This document shows positions 47,850-58,924 of a stretch of DNA of 64,000 bases, in pieces. Each line of letters begins with the position of its first letter. The first letter of the stretch is position 1. The notes below the pieces were generated by a model. It did no database searches. It was not told the origin of the DNA and saw only the letters and a program-made list of their open reading frames with translations. The stretch covers positions 124,001 through 188,000 of the forward strand of contig NZ_LPWG01000014.1 of assembly GCF_001723285.1 (NCBI RefSeq). Reading direction: 5' to 3'. This DNA is from Methyloceanibacter methanicus (lineage in GTDB: Bacteria; Pseudomonadota; Alphaproteobacteria; Rhizobiales; Methyloligellaceae). The position numbers and the translations under genes were made by a program.

Positions 47850-50084
47850 TCAGTCTTCGGGCGTGAGGATGACCGTCGCGAGGGGTGGCAGGGTCAGATC
47901 CAACGAGAACGGGCGTCCGTGACGAGACACCTTGTCGGCTTTGACCTCACCGAGATTGCCTTTACCCGAGCCGCCATAGTCGCGCGAGTCCGTGTTGAGC
48001 CGTTCAATCCAACGTCCGCCCATGGGCACGCCCACCCGGTAGTTCTCGCGGGGGACCGGCGTGAAGTTGCAGACGACGAGCGCCGGCGCATCGCCGTCTT
48101 CCCCGAAGCGCAGAAAGGAGATCACGCTCGCTTCGTTGTCGCTCGTGTCGACCCAATCGAATCCGCGTGGCTCCGTATCGTAGACATGCAAGGCCGGCAT
48201 TGCGCGATAGAGCCGGTTGAGGTCCCCGATGAGTTTCTGCACGCCGCGATGCAGGCCGTCCGCGAGCAAGTGCCAGTCGAGGCTCTTGTCGTGGTTCCAC
48301 TCGGCCTCCTGCGCGAACTCGCCGCCCATGAAGAGGAGCTTCTTACCCGGGTGTCCCCACATGAAGCCGAAATAAGCGCGCAGGTTCGCGAATTTCTGCC
48401 AGCGGTCGCCGGGCATCTTGTTGAGCAACGAGCCTTTGCCGTGCACCACCTCGTCATGGGAGAGCGGCAGCACGAAGTTCTCGGAGAACGCATAGAGCAG
48501 GCCGAAGGTGAGCTTGTCCTGATGATGGCTCCGATGAATCGGCTCGGTCTGCATATAGACCAGCGTGTCGTGCATCCAGCCCATGTTCCATTTGAAGCCG
48601 AAGCCGAGCCCGCCCACATAGGTCGGCCGGGAGACGCCGGGCCAGGCGGTCGACTCCTCCGCCACGGTCGTGGCGCCGGGCTGCTCGGCGAACACCAGCT
48701 CGTTCAAGCGCTTGATGAAGGCGATCGCCTCCAGGTTCTCGTTGCCGCCGTATTTGTTGGGGACCCACTCGCCGTTCTCGCGGCTGTAGTCGAGATAGAG
48801 CATGGACGCGACCGCATCCACGCGCAGGCCGTCGATCCCGAAACGCTCCATCCAGAACAGCGCGTTGGCCAAGAGGAAGTTCAACACCTCCCGGCGGCCG
48901 TAATTGTAGATCAGCGTGTTCCAGTCCTTGTGGAAGCCGAGCCGCGGGTCCTCGTGCTCGTATAGCGCCGTGCCGTCGAAGCGGCCGAGCCCATGGGCGT
49001 CCGTCGGGAAGTGGGCCGAGACCCAGTCCACCATCACGCCGATGCCCGCCGCGTGAAACCTTGCCACGAAGTCTGCGAAGTCCTCGGGCGTGCCGAAGCG
49101 CGAGGTGGGCGCGAACAGGCCGATGGGCTGATAGCCCCATGAGCCGTCGAACGGAAACTCGCTCACCGGCATCAGCTCGATATGGGTGAAACCCAGATCC
49201 TGCACATAGGGAATGAGCTTGTCGGCGAGCTCGGCGTAGCTCAGATAGCGATTGCCCGGTCCGCGCATCCAGGAGCCGAGATGGACCTCGTAGATCGAGA
49301 TCGGCGCATGAATGGTGTGGGCCGCCTGCCGGTTTGCGTGCCAGGGCGTATCGGTCGGCGCGCGTTCGGGAAGGCCGTGCACGATCGACGCGGTCGCGGG
49401 CGGGTGCTCCTGTTGGAACCCGAACGGGTCCGCCTTGAGAGGCAGGAGTTCGTTCCCGGGTCCGAGGATTTCGTATTTGTACAGCGCGCCGGCTTCGAGG
49501 CCCGGCACGAAGATCTCCCAGACGCCCGCCTCGGGGCGCTTGCGCATGACATGGCGGCGGCCGTCCCACTCGTTGAACGGCCCGACCACGCTGACGCGAC
49601 TGGCATTCGGCGCCCAGACCGCGAACGCGACCCCGTCCACGCCCTCGTGCCGGATGAGATGGGCCCCGAGCTTCTCGTAGAGCCGCAAATGCGTGCCTTC
49701 GGCCAAGAGATGCAGGTCGAGTTCGCCGAGGATCGGTCCGAAACGGTAGGAATCGTCGATCTCTTTCGTCGTGCCGCCACGCTCGATGCGCTTGAGATAG
49801 GCGCTCGTGAAGGTCATGGGCACTTTGGCCCCGAACAGGCCTTCCGCGTGCAGGCGGGTGAGGGGGATCTCCTCGCCCGTCTCCGGATCGAAGACCGTCA
49901 CGGACTGCACATCCGGCAGGAAGGCGCGGACCGAGGCGCCCTCGCGGTTCCGTTTCAGTCCGAGGACCGCATAGGGATCGCCGTGCTCGCCGCGCACGAT
50001 GGCGTCCATCTCGGCCTGGCTGGGCATCCAGCTCTTGCGCGGCAGAGGATCCTTCGGGGTCGGGGCAAGTCGCGTCACGGTCAA
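47850..50084 (-). CDS. glgB: 1,4-alpha-glucan branching enzyme
   Basis: Forms alpha-1,6 branches in glycogen. The product of about 744 residues has an N-terminal CBM48 module pair ([29 protein letters not shown]), the GH13 catalytic barrel with nucleophile Asp423 ([11 protein letters not shown]), acid/base Glu476 (TVAEESTAW) and [14 protein letters not shown], and the C-terminal beta domain. Start is TTG at 50084 (AAGGA upstream) or GTG at 50078. No other glg gene is in the window; the stop is eight bases from the convergent flavoprotein gene. Confidence 0.95.
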   Translation of the reverse strand: MTVTRLAPTPKDPLPRKSWMPSQAEMDAIVRGEHGDPYAVLGLKRNREGASVRAFLPDVQSVTVFDPETGEEIPLTRLHAEGLFGAKVPMTFTSAYLKRIERGGTTKEIDDSYRFGPILGELDLHLLAEGTHLRLYEKLGAHLIRHEGVDGVAFAVWAPNASRVSVVGPFNEWDGRRHVMRKRPEAGVWEIFVPGLEAGALYKYEILGPGNELLPLKADPFGFQQEHPPATASIVHGLPERAPTDTPWHANRQAAHTIHAPISIYEVHLGSWMRGPGNRYLSYAELADKLIPYVQDLGFTHIELMPVSEFPFDGSWGYQPIGLFAPTSRFGTPEDFADFVARFHAAGIGVMVDWVSAHFPTDAHGLGRFDGTALYEHEDPRLGFHKDWNTLIYNYGRREVLNFLLANALFWMERFGIDGLRVDAVASMLYLDYSRENGEWVPNKYGGNENLEAIAFIKRLNELVFAEQPGATTVAEESTAWPGVSRPTYVGGLGFGFKWNMGWMHDTLVYMQTEPIHRSHHQDKLTFGLLYAFSENFVLPLSHDEVVHGKGSLLNKMPGDRWQKFANLRAYFGFMWGHPGKKLLFMGGEFAQEAEWNHDKSLDWHLLADGLHRGVQKLIGDLNRLYRAMPALHVYDTEPRGFDWVDTSDNEASVISFLRFGEDGDAPALVVCNFTPVPRENYRVGVPMGGRWIERLNTDSRDYGGSGKGNLGEVKADKVSRHGRPFSLDLTLPPLATVILTPED

Positions 50085-50189
50085 GTCCTTCGCGGGTCAG
50101 GTGCTTTGGGGAATGGGTCCATCTGGAAAAGGAAACGATGACGATACTGCGGCACGCGTGACTTTTTCGGCCGAAATGCTGTCGATCGT

Positions 50190-50867
50190 CTATCCCGCCG
50201 TTTCCGTGAGCCTGTCCTTCAGGCGCCCAGGATCGCGCAAGGCGATACGGCGCGGGCGCGAGTCGATCAAGTCCTGATTGGCGAGATTCCGCAAGAGACG
50301 CGACACCACCTCCCGGCTGGTTCCAAGATGGCGGGCGAGTTCTTCCTGTGACAGTTCGACGATCGCGGTGTCGCCGGCTTTGGCGAGCAGCAGTGCGATG
50401 AGCCGTTCCTCCTGGGGCAGCCGCATGCGTTGCTCGAGAAGCTGGAGAAGTCCGAATACCCGCCCCGAGAGTTGATCGAATAGGAAGCGCTGGGCGGCGG
50501 GCTCGTGCGAAAACAGGTCCCGGAACACGCCGCCGGGGATGGCCAGGAAATCGGCGCCATCCGCATCGGCCGAAGCGAAGGCCGGGTAGGGGATCTCCGC
50601 GAAAAGGCTGTTCAGAGCCAGGATGCAGCTCTGGCCCGGTTCGATCCAGTAGAGCGTGCCTTCCCGGCCGTCCGCCTCGATGTAGTAGACGCGGATTGCG
50701 CCACGCCGAACGAGATACACGCCATCGACCGCATCGCCGGGCCGGAGAAGGTCCGTTCCCGGCGCTACGGTCTTGGACGCAATCGAACGGAGAAGGCGGT
50801 CCTGGGCCGTCGGCGCCATGGCGCCGACAAAAGGAAACGCGGCTGAGACATCGTCCTGTGCGGTCAT
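50190..50867 (-). CDS. Crp/Fnr-family transcriptional regulator
   Basis: A 225-residue Crp-type regulator: cNMP-binding-like barrel (LLRPGDAVDGVYLVRRGAIR) and winged HTH ELSQEELARHLGTSREVVSRLLRNL. Only one cysteine is present, so it is not an FNR-type Fe-S sensor. The E-VVSR recognition helix resembles other Crp/Fnr members. Effector and targets unknown; it lies between glgB and the DUF4242 gene. Confidence 0.85.
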   Translation of the reverse strand: MTAQDDVSAAFPFVGAMAPTAQDRLLRSIASKTVAPGTDLLRPGDAVDGVYLVRRGAIRVYYIEADGREGTLYWIEPGQSCILALNSLFAEIPYPAFASADADGADFLAIPGGVFRDLFSHEPAAQRFLFDQLSGRVFGLLQLLEQRMRLPQEERLIALLLAKAGDTAIVELSQEELARHLGTSREVVSRLLRNLANQDLIDSRPRRIALRDPGRLKDRLTETAG

Positions 50868-50895
50868 CCGCCCCTTTTAGTCGCAAACCGCCCCG

Positions 50896-51198
50896 TCAGG
50901 CCACCCGCGCGAAGAACATGTCGCCAGGCGTGACCGTGCTCACCTCGGTGATCTCGTCGAACGGGAGGCCGACCTTTTCGTGCACGCGCCGTACGGCGTC
51001 CGCGTCTGGCGCCATGTTGAGGCAGAACGCGCGCCCCGCCTCGAACCCGACATGCAATCGAAGGCTCACGACGCCTTCTTCCTCGCAGGCGGCTTCGTAT
51101 TTGTCATAGAAGCCCGCGAAGTCTTCCTTCGAGATGCCTTTCGGAAACGTGCCGTTGGCCTGGTCGTGCGTATCGATGAAGAATTTCATCTTTTGCAT
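50896..51198 (-). CDS. DUF4242-family small protein
   Basis: A 100-residue cytoplasmic protein beginning MQKMKFFIDTHDQANGTFP, with GFEAGRAFCLNMAPDADAV and ending TPGDMFFARVA. It matches the DUF4242 ferredoxin-like small-protein family, some of whose members bind nickel; no function can be assigned here. Confidence 0.75.
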   Translation of the reverse strand: MQKMKFFIDTHDQANGTFPKGISKEDFAGFYDKYEAACEEEGVVSLRLHVGFEAGRAFCLNMAPDADAVRRVHEKVGLPFDEITEVSTVTPGDMFFARVA

Positions 51199-51304
51199 GG
51201 GTCTTGCTCCTTGTCAGATCGGCGCTCTTTGCGCCGTCCTCTTCGAAGCACGTGCCGCGGCCCGGTTCGGAACAAATGTTACGGCGTGCCGGCCGCGCCG
51301 CGCC

Positions 51305-52036
51305 TCATGCCCAGCGTCCGGCGGCGGCGCGGTCGGCGAACCACAGCACCTCCCCATGCGCCCGGATATGGGAGGCGGGGAAGCTGTCGTCGCCGGAGAG
51401 AATCTTGTCCAGAATCTCGCGCTTGCCTTCGCCGGAAACGAGAAAGGCGACGATCTCGCTGGCATTGATCGCCGGGTAGGTGAGGGTGACGCGTTCTTCC
51501 CACGCGGCCCTTGGGCACGGGCGCACCCAGCGGTCGCGCACCTGCAAGACCGGCTCGTGGGGGAGGAGCGAGGCCGTGTGGCCGTCGTCGCCGAGGCCGA
51601 GCAGCGTGATGTTGAGCAAGGGCTTGCCGGGCTGAAGCGTGTCGGCGCCGTAGAGGCCCTGCAGCATTGCTTCGTAGTCGTGTGCGGCCTTGTCGAGTGT
51701 CACCCCCTCGGTCCTGACGGGATGCACATTCTCCGGCGGCACGGGCACGTGGTCGAGGAAGGCCGCCCGCGCCATGCCGTAATTGCTGGCAGGGTCCGAT
51801 GGCGGCACGAAGCGCTCGTCGCCCAGCACCCAATGGACCCGGTCCCAGGGCATCGCCGATTTCGCCGGCTCCTGCGCCAGACGCTCATAGAGCGGCTTGG
51901 GCGTGTTGCCGCCGGACAGGGCCACGATCGTGCGCTCCGAGCGGGCCGCGGCGTGCGCACACAGAAACGTGGCGCCCTTGTGCGCGAGATCGGCCGCGTC
52001 CTCGCAAATCCGCAATGTCCCAAATGCCGGTGCCAT
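51305..52036 (-). CDS. pgl: 6-phosphogluconolactonase
   Basis: Hydrolyses 6-phosphogluconolactone in the oxidative pentose phosphate pathway. The 243-residue DevB-type protein has LSGGNTPKPLYERLA, WVLGDERFVPPSDPASNYGM, and LLGLGDDGHTASLLP, the hallmark motifs. It is not joined to zwf but lies about 5 kb away, head-to-head with rpe across a 158-base region. Confidence 0.93.
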   Translation of the reverse strand: MAPAFGTLRICEDAADLAHKGATFLCAHAAARSERTIVALSGGNTPKPLYERLAQEPAKSAMPWDRVHWVLGDERFVPPSDPASNYGMARAAFLDHVPVPPENVHPVRTEGVTLDKAAHDYEAMLQGLYGADTLQPGKPLLNITLLGLGDDGHTASLLPHEPVLQVRDRWVRPCPRAAWEERVTLTYPAINASEIVAFLVSGEGKREILDKILSGDDSFPASHIRAHGEVLWFADRAAAGRWA

Positions 52037-52194
52037 CGCGTCTTCCTCGTTTCGTTCCAGGATCGGGACACGATAGGGGCAGAAAGTGACGACCCTCGCA
52101 ACCGTGCGCGGGAAAGAATAGGGCCCGGCACTTCGACTCGGGCTAGGGTGAGGGCCGGCCCGAGCCCGTTAATGGGCCCATCGATAAGTCCGCC

Positions 52195-52866
52195 ATGAGC
52201 AACGACATCGTCATCGCCGCGTCGATCTTGTCCGCCGACTTCGCCAGGCTCGGCGAAGAGGTCCGGGCCGTGGACGAAGCCGGGGCCGACTGGATCCATA
52301 TCGACATCATGGACGGGCACTTCGTGCCCAACATCACCATGGGGCCCAATGTGGTGCGGGCGATCCGTCCGTACACGAAGAAGCCGTTCGACGTGCATCT
52401 CATGATCGCGCCCTGCGATCCGTTCATCGAAGCCTTCGCGGACGCCGGTGCGGACATGATCACCGTCCATGTGCACGCCGGGCCCCATCTCGACCGGTCG
52501 CTCCAGCTCATTCGAAGCCTCGGCGTGCGGCCGGGCGTCAGTCTCACGCCGTCCACGCCCGAAAGCGCGATCGCCTACGTGCTCGACAAGGTCGACCACG
52601 TGCTGGTGATGACGGTCAATCCCGGCTTCGGCGGACAGTCGTTCATCCCCGGACAGCTCCGCAAGATCCGCGCGATCAGACAGATGATCAGTGACCGCCC
52701 GATCCATCTCGAGGTTGACGGCGGCATCCATGTGCAGACCGCGCCCCTCGTCGCGGAGGCGGGCGCCAACGCCCTCGTATCCGGCTCCGGCGTGTTCGAC
52801 GGCGGCGATTACGCGGCGAACATCAGGGCCCTCCGCGACGCGGCCATGTCGGCCGGTGCCGCGTGA
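52195..52866 (+). CDS. rpe: ribulose-phosphate 3-epimerase
   Basis: Interconverts ribulose 5-phosphate and xylulose 5-phosphate. The 223-residue TIM-barrel protein contains [50 protein letters not shown] and LEVDGGI, covering the metal ligands (His, Asp) and catalytic Asp residues. The ATG at 52195 begins the conserved N-terminus. Divergent from pgl. Confidence 0.96.
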   Translation: MSNDIVIAASILSADFARLGEEVRAVDEAGADWIHIDIMDGHFVPNITMGPNVVRAIRPYTKKPFDVHLMIAPCDPFIEAFADAGADMITVHVHAGPHLDRSLQLIRSLGVRPGVSLTPSTPESAIAYVLDKVDHVLVMTVNPGFGGQSFIPGQLRKIRAIRQMISDRPIHLEVDGGIHVQTAPLVAEAGANALVSGSGVFDGGDYAANIRALRDAAMSAGAA

Positions 52867-52922
52867 GCGTCGGCTTTTGGCCCAATGCAGCCGTTGCATG
52901 AGGTGACCCTGCTCACGACACC

Positions 52923-52951
52923 TTGTGGTTTTCACCGAATGCGCCTATATG
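52923..52951 (+). promoter_or_regulatory. candidate promoter of the cold-shock gene
   Basis: TTGTGG (52923-52928), a 17-base spacer and TATATG (52946-52951). A start near 52958 would give a 5' leader of about 138 bases, a length usual for cold-shock mRNAs. Confidence 0.45.
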
Positions 52952-53095
52952 AAGTAATCGACATTTGGCCGGACAATTGGCCGTAGCGCACAAGCGCGCG
53001 TTTCAGACCCTCCCAAACATCGACAATCTCGCTTCGAGTCGCGCTTCCGCGCGTCTCCAGGCACGACTGCATACACTTCGACGAAAGGAACCCCG

Positions 53096-53305
53096 ATGAA
53101 TACGGGAACCGTTAAGTTTTATAACTCCAATCGTGGCTTCGGCTTTATTGCGCCCGCCGACGGCGGCAATGACGTGTTCGTACATGCCACTGCGCTGGAG
53201 CGCGCCGGCATCACGCACCTGACCGAAGGTCAGAGCGTTACGTTCGACACTGAGGTCGATCGCCGCAGCGGCAAGACCGCTGTGAGCACCATTGAGGCCG
53301 CGTAG
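53096..53305 (+). CDS. CspA-family cold-shock protein
   Basis: A 69-residue single OB-fold RNA/DNA chaperone with RNP1 (RGFGFI) and RNP2 (DVFVHATAL) motifs. GAAAGGA lies just before the ATG. The [14 protein letters not shown] form (rather than KWFN..KGFGFI) is a common alphaproteobacterial variant. A terminator follows. Confidence 0.95.
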   Translation: MNTGTVKFYNSNRGFGFIAPADGGNDVFVHATALERAGITHLTEGQSVTFDTEVDRRSGKTAVSTIEAA

Positions 53306-53336
53306 TCTTTTCGGACTAACGCCTCAATGAATTAGA

Positions 53337-53362
53337 GCCGTCCCTTCGGGGGCGGCTTGTTA
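53337..53362 (+). terminator. terminator hairpin after the cold-shock gene
   Basis: GCCGTCCC-TTCG-GGGGCGGC (8-bp stem with one G-T pair and a stable TTCG loop, 53337-53356) followed by TTGTTA. Fits a rho-independent terminator. Confidence 0.6.
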
Positions 53363-53412
53363 GCTTTGCACGAACGTGTCCATTGGATGCTGAACCGACG
53401 CAGAGGCCCGAC

Positions 53413-53658
53413 ATGAGAACGTCACTTACCGCGCGCATGTCAGCAGGCAAGCGCAGTGCCGAACTGGTTCGCAGCCAAAGCCAGCAGCGCCATAACAACC
53501 TGATGCGCGATCAAGAACGGGAACGCGAAGCAACCGCCAAAAAGACCGCTCGCTTACGCGAACTTCGACTGGCAAAGGAAGCCGCCGATAGGGAAGAGGC
53601 AGCACTCAAGCCCGCGCCTGTCAAACGCCCCAGACCGCGCCGATCGAAGCAAACGTGA
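53413..53658 (+). CDS. small basic coiled-coil protein
   Basis: An 81-residue, very Arg/Lys/Glu-rich helical protein (SQSQQRHNNLMRDQEREREA; RLRELRLAKEAADREEA) with a Pro/Arg tail. AGAGG precedes the ATG. No family recognised; the next gene encodes a similar charged small protein, so the two may be related in role. Confidence 0.5.
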   Translation: MRTSLTARMSAGKRSAELVRSQSQQRHNNLMRDQEREREATAKKTARLRELRLAKEAADREEAALKPAPVKRPRPRRSKQT

Positions 53659-53688
53659 TCGCAGCCTCAGACCAACACCGAGGTGCCG

Positions 53689-53859
53689 ATGGCTAAGCCG
53701 AACTACAATTTCCAGAAGGCCGAGCGAGAGCGGGCAAAAAATCGGAAGAAGCAGGAAAAGCTCAAGCGGCTCGAGGACGAGACGGCCAAGCGTCAAGCGG
53801 AGCGCGATGATGAGAGCGATCCGGATTCGCCTGCCCCTGCTGATGCATGTGAACGCTAA
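53689..53859 (+). CDS. 56-residue charged protein of the PNYNFQK type
   Basis: Begins MAKPNYNFQKAERERAKNRK, then an alternating Lys/Glu/Arg helix and an acidic Asp/Ser/Pro end. The start PNYxFxK followed by a KK-E-K helix recurs in small proteobacterial proteins of unknown role, as I recall. It lies 30 bases after the previous gene on the same strand. Confidence 0.5.
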   Translation: MAKPNYNFQKAERERAKNRKKQEKLKRLEDETAKRQAERDDESDPDSPAPADACER

Positions 53860-54110
53860 CCGGAAATAGCAGCCGGTCGCATCGATCCCAGCCTGAGCGG
53901 GGCCCGGATGGGTGGAACGCCTGCCCGCCCGTTCAACGAGTGGGCACGCGAGATTGCGGCAGTGAAGCGGCTCGGCAAGAAAACGCGGCCCTTGGCCGGA
54001 TAGCGCGTCTGGCGAATGGGTAACCTGTCGGCTTCTAGCACTAAGCAGATGAATGGCGTCAGCCGGCACCAGGACGAGCAAGCCCGACGAAGCGAAACGC
54101 GCGTCAAAAC

Positions 54111-55733
54111 CTAGAACTTATGCGCCCGGTAGCGTTCGATCAGTGCGTTGGTCGAGGAGTCGTGGCTGAGCTTCGGCGCCTCTTTCGCCTCCAGCTCCGG
54201 AATGATGCGGTTGGCCAGCACCTTGCCGAGCTCCACGCCCCATTGATCGAACGAGTCGATGTTCCATACAGCGCCTTGGGTGAACACGCTGTGCTCGTAA
54301 AGCGCCACGAGCCGGCCCAGCGTCTTCGGATCGAGCCTGTCGGCGAGGATCATGTTGGTGGGGCGGTTGCCTTCGGTCACGCGGAACGGCGTTTGCGCGG
54401 CGGACGAGCCTTCCGCCGTCAGTTCCGTCGCGGTCTTCCCGAATGCGAGCGCCTCGGCCTGCGCGAACAGGTTCGCCATCAACAGATCGTGGTGATGCGC
54501 GAGCGGGCTCAAAGGCGTGAGAAAGCCGATGAAGTCGCACGGGATCAGCTTCGTGCCCTGATGGATGAGCTGATAGAAGGAGTGCTGTCCGTCCGTGCCC
54601 GGCTCGCCCCAGATGATCGGGCCCGTCTGCAGGTCCACATGCTTGCCGGCCATGTCCACATGCTTGCCGTTGCTCTCCATCTGCAACTGCTGGAGATAGG
54701 CCGGGAAGCGCTTCATGTGCTCCGAGTAGGGCAGCACCGCGAGCGTCTGCGCGCCGAAGAAATTGTTGTACCAGACCGTCAGTAGGCCCATCAGCATCGG
54801 CAGGTTCTTCTCCACCGGCGCGGTGCGGAAATGCTCGTCCATCTCGTGGAACCCGGCAAGCATGTCGCGGAACCCGTCCGGCCCGACCGCGATCATGGTG
54901 GAGAGGCCAATGGCCGAGTCCATGGAGTAGCGGCCGCCGACCCAGTCCCAGAACTCGAACATGTTGGCGGTGTCGATGCCGAACTTCTCGACGCCCTCGG
55001 TGTTGGTGGAGTTCGCCACGAAATGCTTGGCGACGGCATCCTCCGAGCCGAGCCGTTCGACCGCCCAGGCGCGCGCCGTCGCCGCGTTGGTCATGGTCTC
55101 GAGCGTGGTGAAGGTCTTCGAGGAGACGATGAACAGCGTCTCTTCCGCATCGAGATCGCGCGTGGCTTCGTCGAAGCAGGCCCCGTCCACGTTGGAGACA
55201 AAGCGAAAGGTCATGTCGCGGTCCGAGTAGGGGCGCAGCGCCAGATAGGCCATCTCGGGCCCGAGATAGGATCCGCCGATGCCGATATTGATCACGTTCT
55301 TGATGCGCTTGCCCGTGTGGCCGACCCAGGTCCCGTCGCGCACCTTGTCGGCAAACGCCGCCATGCGGTCGAGCACGCCATGCACGTCCGGGACGACGTC
55401 GTGTCCGTCCGTTTCGATCACTTCGCCGGTCGGCGCGCGCAGGGCCACGTGCAGCACGGCGCGATCCTCCGAGACGTTGATCTTGTCGCCCCGGAACATG
55501 GCGTCGCGCCGCTCGGCGACTTTCCGCTCCTTGGCGAGATCGGCCAGGAGCGCGACCGTCTCCTCGGTGATGCGCTGCTTGGAATAGTCGAGCGTCAGCC
55601 CGGCGCCCTCGACGGTGAATTTCGCCGCGCGCCCCGAGTCCTCCGCGAACAGATCGCGCAGATGCGCATCCTTGATCTTGTCGTGGTGCGCGGCCAGGGC
55701 CTGCCAGGCAGGCGTATCGGTGACGTTGGACAT
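54111..55733 (-). CDS. pgi: glucose-6-phosphate isomerase
   Basis: Interconverts glucose 6-phosphate and fructose 6-phosphate. The 540-residue E. coli-like protein has [14 protein letters not shown], the signature [33 protein letters not shown] and the C-terminal [18 protein letters not shown] precedes the ATG at 55733, 14 bases after tal; although tal-pgi fusions are known in bacteria, a stop and a new ribosome site separate them here. Last gene of the tkt-gnd-zwf-HAD-tal-pgi run. Confidence 0.97.
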   Translation of the reverse strand: MSNVTDTPAWQALAAHHDKIKDAHLRDLFAEDSGRAAKFTVEGAGLTLDYSKQRITEETVALLADLAKERKVAERRDAMFRGDKINVSEDRAVLHVALRAPTGEVIETDGHDVVPDVHGVLDRMAAFADKVRDGTWVGHTGKRIKNVINIGIGGSYLGPEMAYLALRPYSDRDMTFRFVSNVDGACFDEATRDLDAEETLFIVSSKTFTTLETMTNAATARAWAVERLGSEDAVAKHFVANSTNTEGVEKFGIDTANMFEFWDWVGGRYSMDSAIGLSTMIAVGPDGFRDMLAGFHEMDEHFRTAPVEKNLPMLMGLLTVWYNNFFGAQTLAVLPYSEHMKRFPAYLQQLQMESNGKHVDMAGKHVDLQTGPIIWGEPGTDGQHSFYQLIHQGTKLIPCDFIGFLTPLSPLAHHHDLLMANLFAQAEALAFGKTATELTAEGSSAAQTPFRVTEGNRPTNMILADRLDPKTLGRLVALYEHSVFTQGAVWNIDSFDQWGVELGKVLANRIIPELEAKEAPKLSHDSSTNALIERYRAHKF

Positions 55734-55747
55734 GTGACTAGCCTCCC

Positions 55748-56824
55748 TCAGCCGAGCGCCTTGCTCTTGGTTTCGATGGACTGCAACAGATCCTGCCAGG
55801 ACTTCACGAAGGAAGCCGCGCCGTCCTTCTGCAGTTGCGCCGCAAGGCCGGAGATGGAAATGCCCGCCTTCTCGAACGCAGCGAGAACGTCTTCGCAATC
55901 GCCGCCATCGGGCGACAGGACCCCGCTGAGCTTGCCGTGATCGCCGAAGGCAAGCAGCGTCTTGTCGGGCATGGTGTTGACCGTATTGGGTGCCGCGAGC
56001 GCCTCCACATAGAGCGTGTCCGGCGCAGACGGGTCCTTGGTGCTGGTGGACGCGAACAGCAGGCGCTGCGGCCGCGCGCCAAGTGACTCGAGCTGCTGCC
56101 AACGGTCGCTGTCCAGGAGCGTTCGGTATTCGCGATAAGCCCGATGGGCAACCGCGATTCCGAGCCTGTCTTTCAGCTCGGCGGGCACCGTGTCCAACAC
56201 CGCCTTGTCCCAGCGGCTGATAAAGATCGAGGCGACGGAGCGGACATCCGGTGAGAGCCCCTCGGCCACGCGCCGCTCCAGCCCCTTCATATAGGCGTCG
56301 GCGGCGTTCACGCAGTGCTCGGCGGAGAACAACAGCGTCACGTTGACCGACACGCCCGAATAGATCGCTTCCTCGATCGCGGGCAGGCCTTCCTTGGTCC
56401 CCGGGATCTTGATGAAGAGGTTCGGCTTGTGCGCGCGTTCGAACAGACGCTTGGCCTCGGAGACCGTCGCGTCCGTGTCGTAGGCGAGCAGGGGCGAGAC
56501 TTCGAGCGAGACGTAGCCGTCGACGGTCGCGGTCCGCTCGTGGACGGGCCGGAACATGTCCGCCGCGCGGGACAAATCCTGCAAGGCCAGTTCGAAGAAC
56601 AGCGCTTCGCCCGAATAGCCCCCCTTGAATAGACGTTTCACCTCGCCGTCGTAACTGTCGCTCTTCGAGATGGCGTTGTCGAAGATCGTCGGGTTCGAGG
56701 TGAGGCCCGTCACGGAGAACTCGTCGATATATTTCTTGAGCGTGCCGCTATCGAGCATGTCGCGGGTGATGTCGTCGATCCACAGGCTTTGACCGAGATC
56801 GTGCAGGGCTTTCGTGGGCTTCAC
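55748..56824 (-). CDS. tal: transaldolase
   Basis: Moves a dihydroxyacetone unit between sugar phosphates. The 358-residue protein is of the longer bacterial class: [54 protein letters not shown] with the Schiff-base Lys in FIKIPGT, and [16 protein letters not shown] start overlapping the stop of the HAD gene (GTGA), so translation is coupled. Confidence 0.95.
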   Translation of the reverse strand: MKPTKALHDLGQSLWIDDITRDMLDSGTLKKYIDEFSVTGLTSNPTIFDNAISKSDSYDGEVKRLFKGGYSGEALFFELALQDLSRAADMFRPVHERTATVDGYVSLEVSPLLAYDTDATVSEAKRLFERAHKPNLFIKIPGTKEGLPAIEEAIYSGVSVNVTLLFSAEHCVNAADAYMKGLERRVAEGLSPDVRSVASIFISRWDKAVLDTVPAELKDRLGIAVAHRAYREYRTLLDSDRWQQLESLGARPQRLLFASTSTKDPSAPDTLYVEALAAPNTVNTMPDKTLLAFGDHGKLSGVLSPDGGDCEDVLAAFEKAGISISGLAAQLQKDGAASFVKSWQDLLQSIETKSKALG

Positions 56825-57513
56825 GGGTCTATCTCCTCCTTAGGCCGGCCGATCCGACCGAAGTCGTGCATCATCAAATCGGCGATGCGGGCGATTTCGA
56901 TATCCGCCGGCGGCAAATCCTTCAGTTTGTCCGGATCGTTGGCGTAGTGACCTTGGCGCGGGAACACGGTCGTGACCGTGTCGCCCCAGGCGCGCTTGAC
57001 CGCGTCGAGCACGCTCAGCTTGTCGTCGATCAGCACATAGTGAGCGGCGGGAAAAGCCCGCTGCACGGCGTCCAGTTCGGTTTCCTTGTGTACGTAGTTG
57101 AGGACGCGCCCGCCGAACGAATCGACCAGCCCGGCCCGCTCCAGCTTGTGCGGCTGGTAGACGCCGTCGCCGTCGGTGAGGATCACCGGCAGGCCCCATT
57201 GGCTGACATGGCGCACGGCCGCCAGCGCGTCGGGATAGAGCCGCTCGGCGAACGGGTAGTCGATGACCCAGGTCGCGAGGTTCACGACGCGCATGTCCTC
57301 GATATGGGCGAGGCGAAACCGCTCCAGCGTGCCGAGGAAATCCGCATAGCCGTGCTTGTCGCGCTGTTCCTCGTAGAGCGCCCAAAGTTCGTGCTGCGCG
57401 CCGTCGCCGAACGTCGCCGCAACATAGTCGCCGAGATCCGACTTCATGCGGTCGTTGTCCAGCAACGTGTCGTCCACGTCGAACAGAAAGACGATCTCGC
57501 GCGGTTCGGACAT
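56821..57513 (-). CDS. HAD-family hydrolase between zwf and tal
   Basis: A 230-residue haloacid-dehalogenase-fold protein: motif I DVDDTLLDND, motif II around VILTDGDGVY, a Lys in the QPHKLERAG region and motif IV VLIDDKLSVLDAVK. A sugar or sugar-phosphate phosphatase is plausible from its position in the pentose phosphate operon, but the substrate is not known. Ten bases separate it from zwf and it overlaps tal. Confidence 0.85.
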   Translation of the reverse strand: MSEPREIVFLFDVDDTLLDNDRMKSDLGDYVAATFGDGAQHELWALYEEQRDKHGYADFLGTLERFRLAHIEDMRVVNLATWVIDYPFAERLYPDALAAVRHVSQWGLPVILTDGDGVYQPHKLERAGLVDSFGGRVLNYVHKETELDAVQRAFPAAHYVLIDDKLSVLDAVKRAWGDTVTTVFPRQGHYANDPDKLKDLPPADIEIARIADLMMHDFGRIGRPKEEIDP

Positions 57514-57523
57514 GGGGTCTCGG

Positions 57524-58912
57524 CTATTTCGGGCTGGGGTTGAGCCAGCGTCCGTCGGCCCCGAAGAGCTGCTCGGCTTCGCTCGGTCCCCAGGTGCCTT
57601 GGTCGTAGCTGTAGACCGGCGTGACGTTGTCGAGAATGTTCCCGACGATGCGCCACTCCGCATCCACGATGTCCTCCCGGGTAAAGAGGTCGGCGATACC
57701 CTCCATGGCGTCACCCAGAAGCCGCTGGTAAGGAGGCCGGTCCACGCCCGGCTGCCGGGTCAGGATCAGTTCCACGTCGTCGCCGATCATGCGGTCGCCC
57801 GGCACCTTGACGCGCGTGCCGAGTGCGATTGCCACGTCCGGCTGAATCCGGAACCGCATATGGCCGCAGCCGATGGCCTTGATCTCGCCGAACGTCTCCC
57901 GCGGTGGCCGTTTGAACTCCACCACGGCCTCGGCCACGCTGACCGGCAGACACTTGCCCGTGCGAATGAAGATCGGCACGCCCTCCCAGCGCCAGCTGTC
58001 GATATAGAGCTTGGCCGCCGCGTAGGTCTCCACCGTCGAGCCCGGCTTGACCCCGGGGACGCTCTGATAGCCCTTGTACTGGCCGCGCACGAGATGGTTC
58101 GCATCCAGCGGACGCACGGACTTGAGAAGGCTCGCCTTGCGGTCGCGCAGCGCCTCGTGCTCCTGGCCGGTGGGCGGGTCCATGGTGAGCGAGGCGAGAA
58201 TCTGCAGCATGTGGTTCTGCAGCACGTCGCGGATGGCGCCCGCGCTGTCGTAGAACGAGCCGCGGTCCTGCACGCCGAAATTCTCGGCCATGGTGATCTG
58301 GATGCTGCGCACATAGTTGCGGTTCCAGAGCGGCTCGAAGATCGAGTTCGCGAACCGTGTGTACAGAATGTTCTGCACCGGTTCCTTGCCGAGATAGTGG
58401 TCGATCCGGAAGATGTTCTTCTCGGAAAAATACTTGTCGAGAATCTGGCTGAGCTCGTCCGCCGATTCCCGGTCGCGTCCGAACGGTTTCTCGACCACGA
58501 GCCGTGCATTCTCCGCGCAGCCGGAATGCGCGAGCTGGCCGGCGACTTCGGAAAACAGGAACGGCGGGATGGCCAGATAGTGCAGGGGGCTCTTCGCATC
58601 GCCCAACTCCTTGCGCAGCTGTGCGAAGACCTTCGGGTCGGCATAGTCGCCCGACACGTAATGCAGCAGGCTTAAGAGCTTCTTGAACGCATCGCTCTTG
58701 ATGTCGCCGCCATGGGTCTTGACGCTTTCCTCGGCGCGCTTCTTGAACTCATCGAGCGACCAGCCCGTCCGCGCGACCCCGATAATGGGAATGTCCAGTC
58801 CCTCGTCGCGCACGAGGCCGAGAAGGGCGGGGAAGATCTGCTTAAACGCGAGATCGCCGCTGGCGCCGAAGAAGACGAACGCGTCGGAATGCGTTTGATT
58901 CGGAATTCCCAT
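57524..58912 (-). CDS. zwf: glucose-6-phosphate 1-dehydrogenase
   Basis: First step of the oxidative pentose phosphate pathway. The 462-residue protein has the dinucleotide motif [10 protein letters not shown] near the N-terminus, VVEKPFGRD, and the active-site signature RIDHYLGKE. Shorter than the usual 480-510 residues but all core motifs are present. It starts 12 bases after gnd ends. Confidence 0.95.
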   Translation of the reverse strand: MGIPNQTHSDAFVFFGASGDLAFKQIFPALLGLVRDEGLDIPIIGVARTGWSLDEFKKRAEESVKTHGGDIKSDAFKKLLSLLHYVSGDYADPKVFAQLRKELGDAKSPLHYLAIPPFLFSEVAGQLAHSGCAENARLVVEKPFGRDRESADELSQILDKYFSEKNIFRIDHYLGKEPVQNILYTRFANSIFEPLWNRNYVRSIQITMAENFGVQDRGSFYDSAGAIRDVLQNHMLQILASLTMDPPTGQEHEALRDRKASLLKSVRPLDANHLVRGQYKGYQSVPGVKPGSTVETYAAAKLYIDSWRWEGVPIFIRTGKCLPVSVAEAVVEFKRPPRETFGEIKAIGCGHMRFRIQPDVAIALGTRVKVPGDRMIGDDVELILTRQPGVDRPPYQRLLGDAMEGIADLFTREDIVDAEWRIVGNILDNVTPVYSYDQGTWGPSEAEQLFGADGRWLNPSPK

Positions 58913-58924
58913 GGCGTTGTCTAC

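Noticed and set aside
53908-54003. 31-codon frame after the small charged protein (ARPFNEWAREIAAVKRLGKK region).
   Set aside because: No ribosome site and no known homologue; it lies in frame behind the previous stop and may be chance.
54111-56102. Upstream extension of pgi suggesting a transaldolase-isomerase fusion.
   Set aside because: The extra residues are an out-of-frame reading of tal; tal has its own stop and pgi its own GGGAGG and ATG.
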